Shown here: one piece after another, positions 4,614-5,099 of the stretch
Layout: each line of letters starts with the position of its first letter
Position numbering within the stretch: the stretch's first letter is position 1
Assembly: GCA_020428895.1 (NCBI GenBank)
Contig: JAGQLZ010000075.1
Coordinates: 1 to 5,099 of the forward strand
Direction: 5' to 3'
Length of the DNA stretch: 5,099 nucleotides
Source of the DNA: Candidatus Kaiserbacteria bacterium
GTDB taxonomy: Bacteria; Patescibacteriota; Minisyncoccia; Phycocordibacterales; UBA918
Made by a program: the position numbers and the translations under genes
The notes under the pieces: generated by a model
What the model was told of the DNA's origin: nothing
Database searches by the model: none
Seen by the model: the letters and a program-made list of their open reading frames with translations, nothing else

Positions 4614-4964
4614 ATGAAAAAGTTCTTTACAATGTTTTTGCTTGCTTTGATGACGCAAGCAAGTGTCGCGTATGCCTACGAAGGCGGATGGGATACCAGC
4701 ATGTATGACGAGTATGGAAGGGAACTTCTTTTGCTTGGCGACAACACTGACAATTCCTATCGTGCGTTGAGTGGAACTAGATCCTACTGTGCTCGGCCTG
4801 GGTTGGGATATGCTTCGATGCGTCGTATCGTCAACCGAGAATACCACCAGATCACTTGGTGGGTTGAAGCAGACTGTGGATCAGTGATTCGAGTCTGCGT
4901 TGAAAACTCCTATGGACAATGGGGCTGCTCCAGCTATCTCGATCGCGGTTGGATTTACCGATAA
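4614..4964 (+). CDS. Small secreted four-cysteine protein, unknown function
   Basis: I do not recognise this family. From ATG 4614 the precursor has 116 residues and begins with a classic signal peptide: KK, then a hydrophobic core (FFTMFLLALM), then AYA (19-21), a good signal peptidase I site, leaving a mature chain of about 95 residues starting YEGGW. There is no lipobox Cys and no second membrane segment, so export to the cell envelope or medium is expected. The mature part has exactly four Cys (59, 88, 95, 105), enough for two disulfides, and many Trp and Tyr residues (WWVEADC, GQWGC, GWIYR), suggesting a compact beta-rich fold. An alternative start at 4608 adds two residues. The gene has its own promoter, Shine-Dalgarno and GC-rich terminator, and is richer in G/C than the AT-rich genes around it, hinting at a separate origin. 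A binding or inhibitor role is possible but speculative. Confidence 0.75.
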   Translation: MKKFFTMFLLALMTQASVAYAYEGGWDTSMYDEYGRELLLLGDNTDNSYRALSGTRSYCARPGLGYASMRRIVNREYHQITWWVEADCGSVIRVCVENSYGQWGCSSYLDRGWIYR

Positions 4965-4998
4965 GCGACACTGTAACTGTTAACATGATTCATCATAC

Positions 4999-5035
4999 AA
5001 TAGACGGCAACAACCTGTTGCCGTCTATTATTTTT
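4999..5035 (+). terminator. Intrinsic terminator of the secreted-protein gene
   Basis: A perfect 14-bp stem (4999-5012 with 5016-5029, loop ACC) containing GACGGCAACA and its complement is followed by A and five T. It begins 34 bases after the stop codon at 4964 and is the clearest one-directional terminator in the window. Confidence 0.9.
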
Positions 5036-5037
5036 GG

Positions 5038-5071
5038 AATTTTAGTTAATGATAATTAAATATCTAAAATT
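5038..5071. repeat. AT-rich nested inverted repeat at the window edge
   Basis: AATTTTAG (5038-5045) pairs with CTAAAATT (5064-5071), and inside it TTAAT (5046-5050) pairs with ATTAA (5055-5059). The rest of 5041-5099 is almost all A/T with no reading frame visible. With such composition the repeat may be chance. Confidence 0.25.
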
Positions 5072-5099
5072 TTAATATAATAAATAAATCTTTTAATAA

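Noticed and set aside
4536..4847. Minus-strand 103-residue open frame
   Set aside because: It overlaps the well-supported secreted-protein gene and its promoter on the opposite strand and has low-complexity, unrecognisable content.
74..4964. Alternative genetic code with UGA read as Gly, as in Gracilibacteria
   Set aside because: All eight genes end in TAA or TAG, which is suggestive, but AT-rich genomes use UGA stops rarely and eight genes are too few. No frame needs in-frame UGA to be complete, and Gly is supplied by GGN codons.
1..5099. Mobile element, CRISPR array, tRNA or toxin-antitoxin module
   Set aside because: No transposase, integrase, terminal repeats, regularly spaced repeats, cloverleaf sequence or paired small toxin/antitoxin frames were seen on either strand.

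Overview
The window is an AT-rich bacterial chromosome segment with short, mostly single-gene units. The likely source is a Candidate Phyla Radiation (Patescibacteria) bacterium. This is inferred from four things: small proteins, AT-rich spacers, most genes lacking a Shine-Dalgarno sequence, and a membrane-anchored Gmad2-domain protein of a type common in those genomes. No rRNA, tRNA or marker protein is present to prove it. The standard genetic code fits: all eight genes end in TAA or TAG and none needs in-frame TGA.

Layout: (1) 74-1156, plus strand: a class I SAM-dependent methyltransferase, then a small four-helix membrane protein, ending in a long A/T-flanked hairpin. (2) 1215-1532, minus strand: an alkyltransferase-like (ATL) DNA-repair protein with Trp in place of the active-site Cys. 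(3) 1631-2496, plus strand: two single-domain response regulators in tandem with no kinase or output domain. The second has an extended -10 promoter placed to give a leaderless mRNA. (4) 2600-3298, minus strand: a seven-helix protein with HlyIII/PAQR-like motifs, a good Shine-Dalgarno and a TTGACA -35 element. (5) 3527-4501, plus strand: a membrane-anchored extracytoplasmic protein ending in a Gmad2 domain. (6) 4614-4964, plus strand: a small secreted four-cysteine protein with a signal peptide, Shine-Dalgarno and strong terminator.

The genes do not form one pathway: orientations alternate and most units have their own promoter-like elements. The two response regulators may work together, receiving phosphate from a kinase encoded elsewhere. 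The seven-helix gene and the secreted-protein gene differ from the rest in richer G+C, Shine-Dalgarno sites, better -35 elements and GC-rich terminator hairpins, so they may be later acquisitions. I see no mobile element, CRISPR array, toxin-antitoxin pair or clear new defence system. The best leads are the degenerate first response regulator beside an intact one, the intragenic 14-bp hairpin in the methyltransferase gene, the leaderless promoter, and the unrecognised secreted Cys-rich protein.
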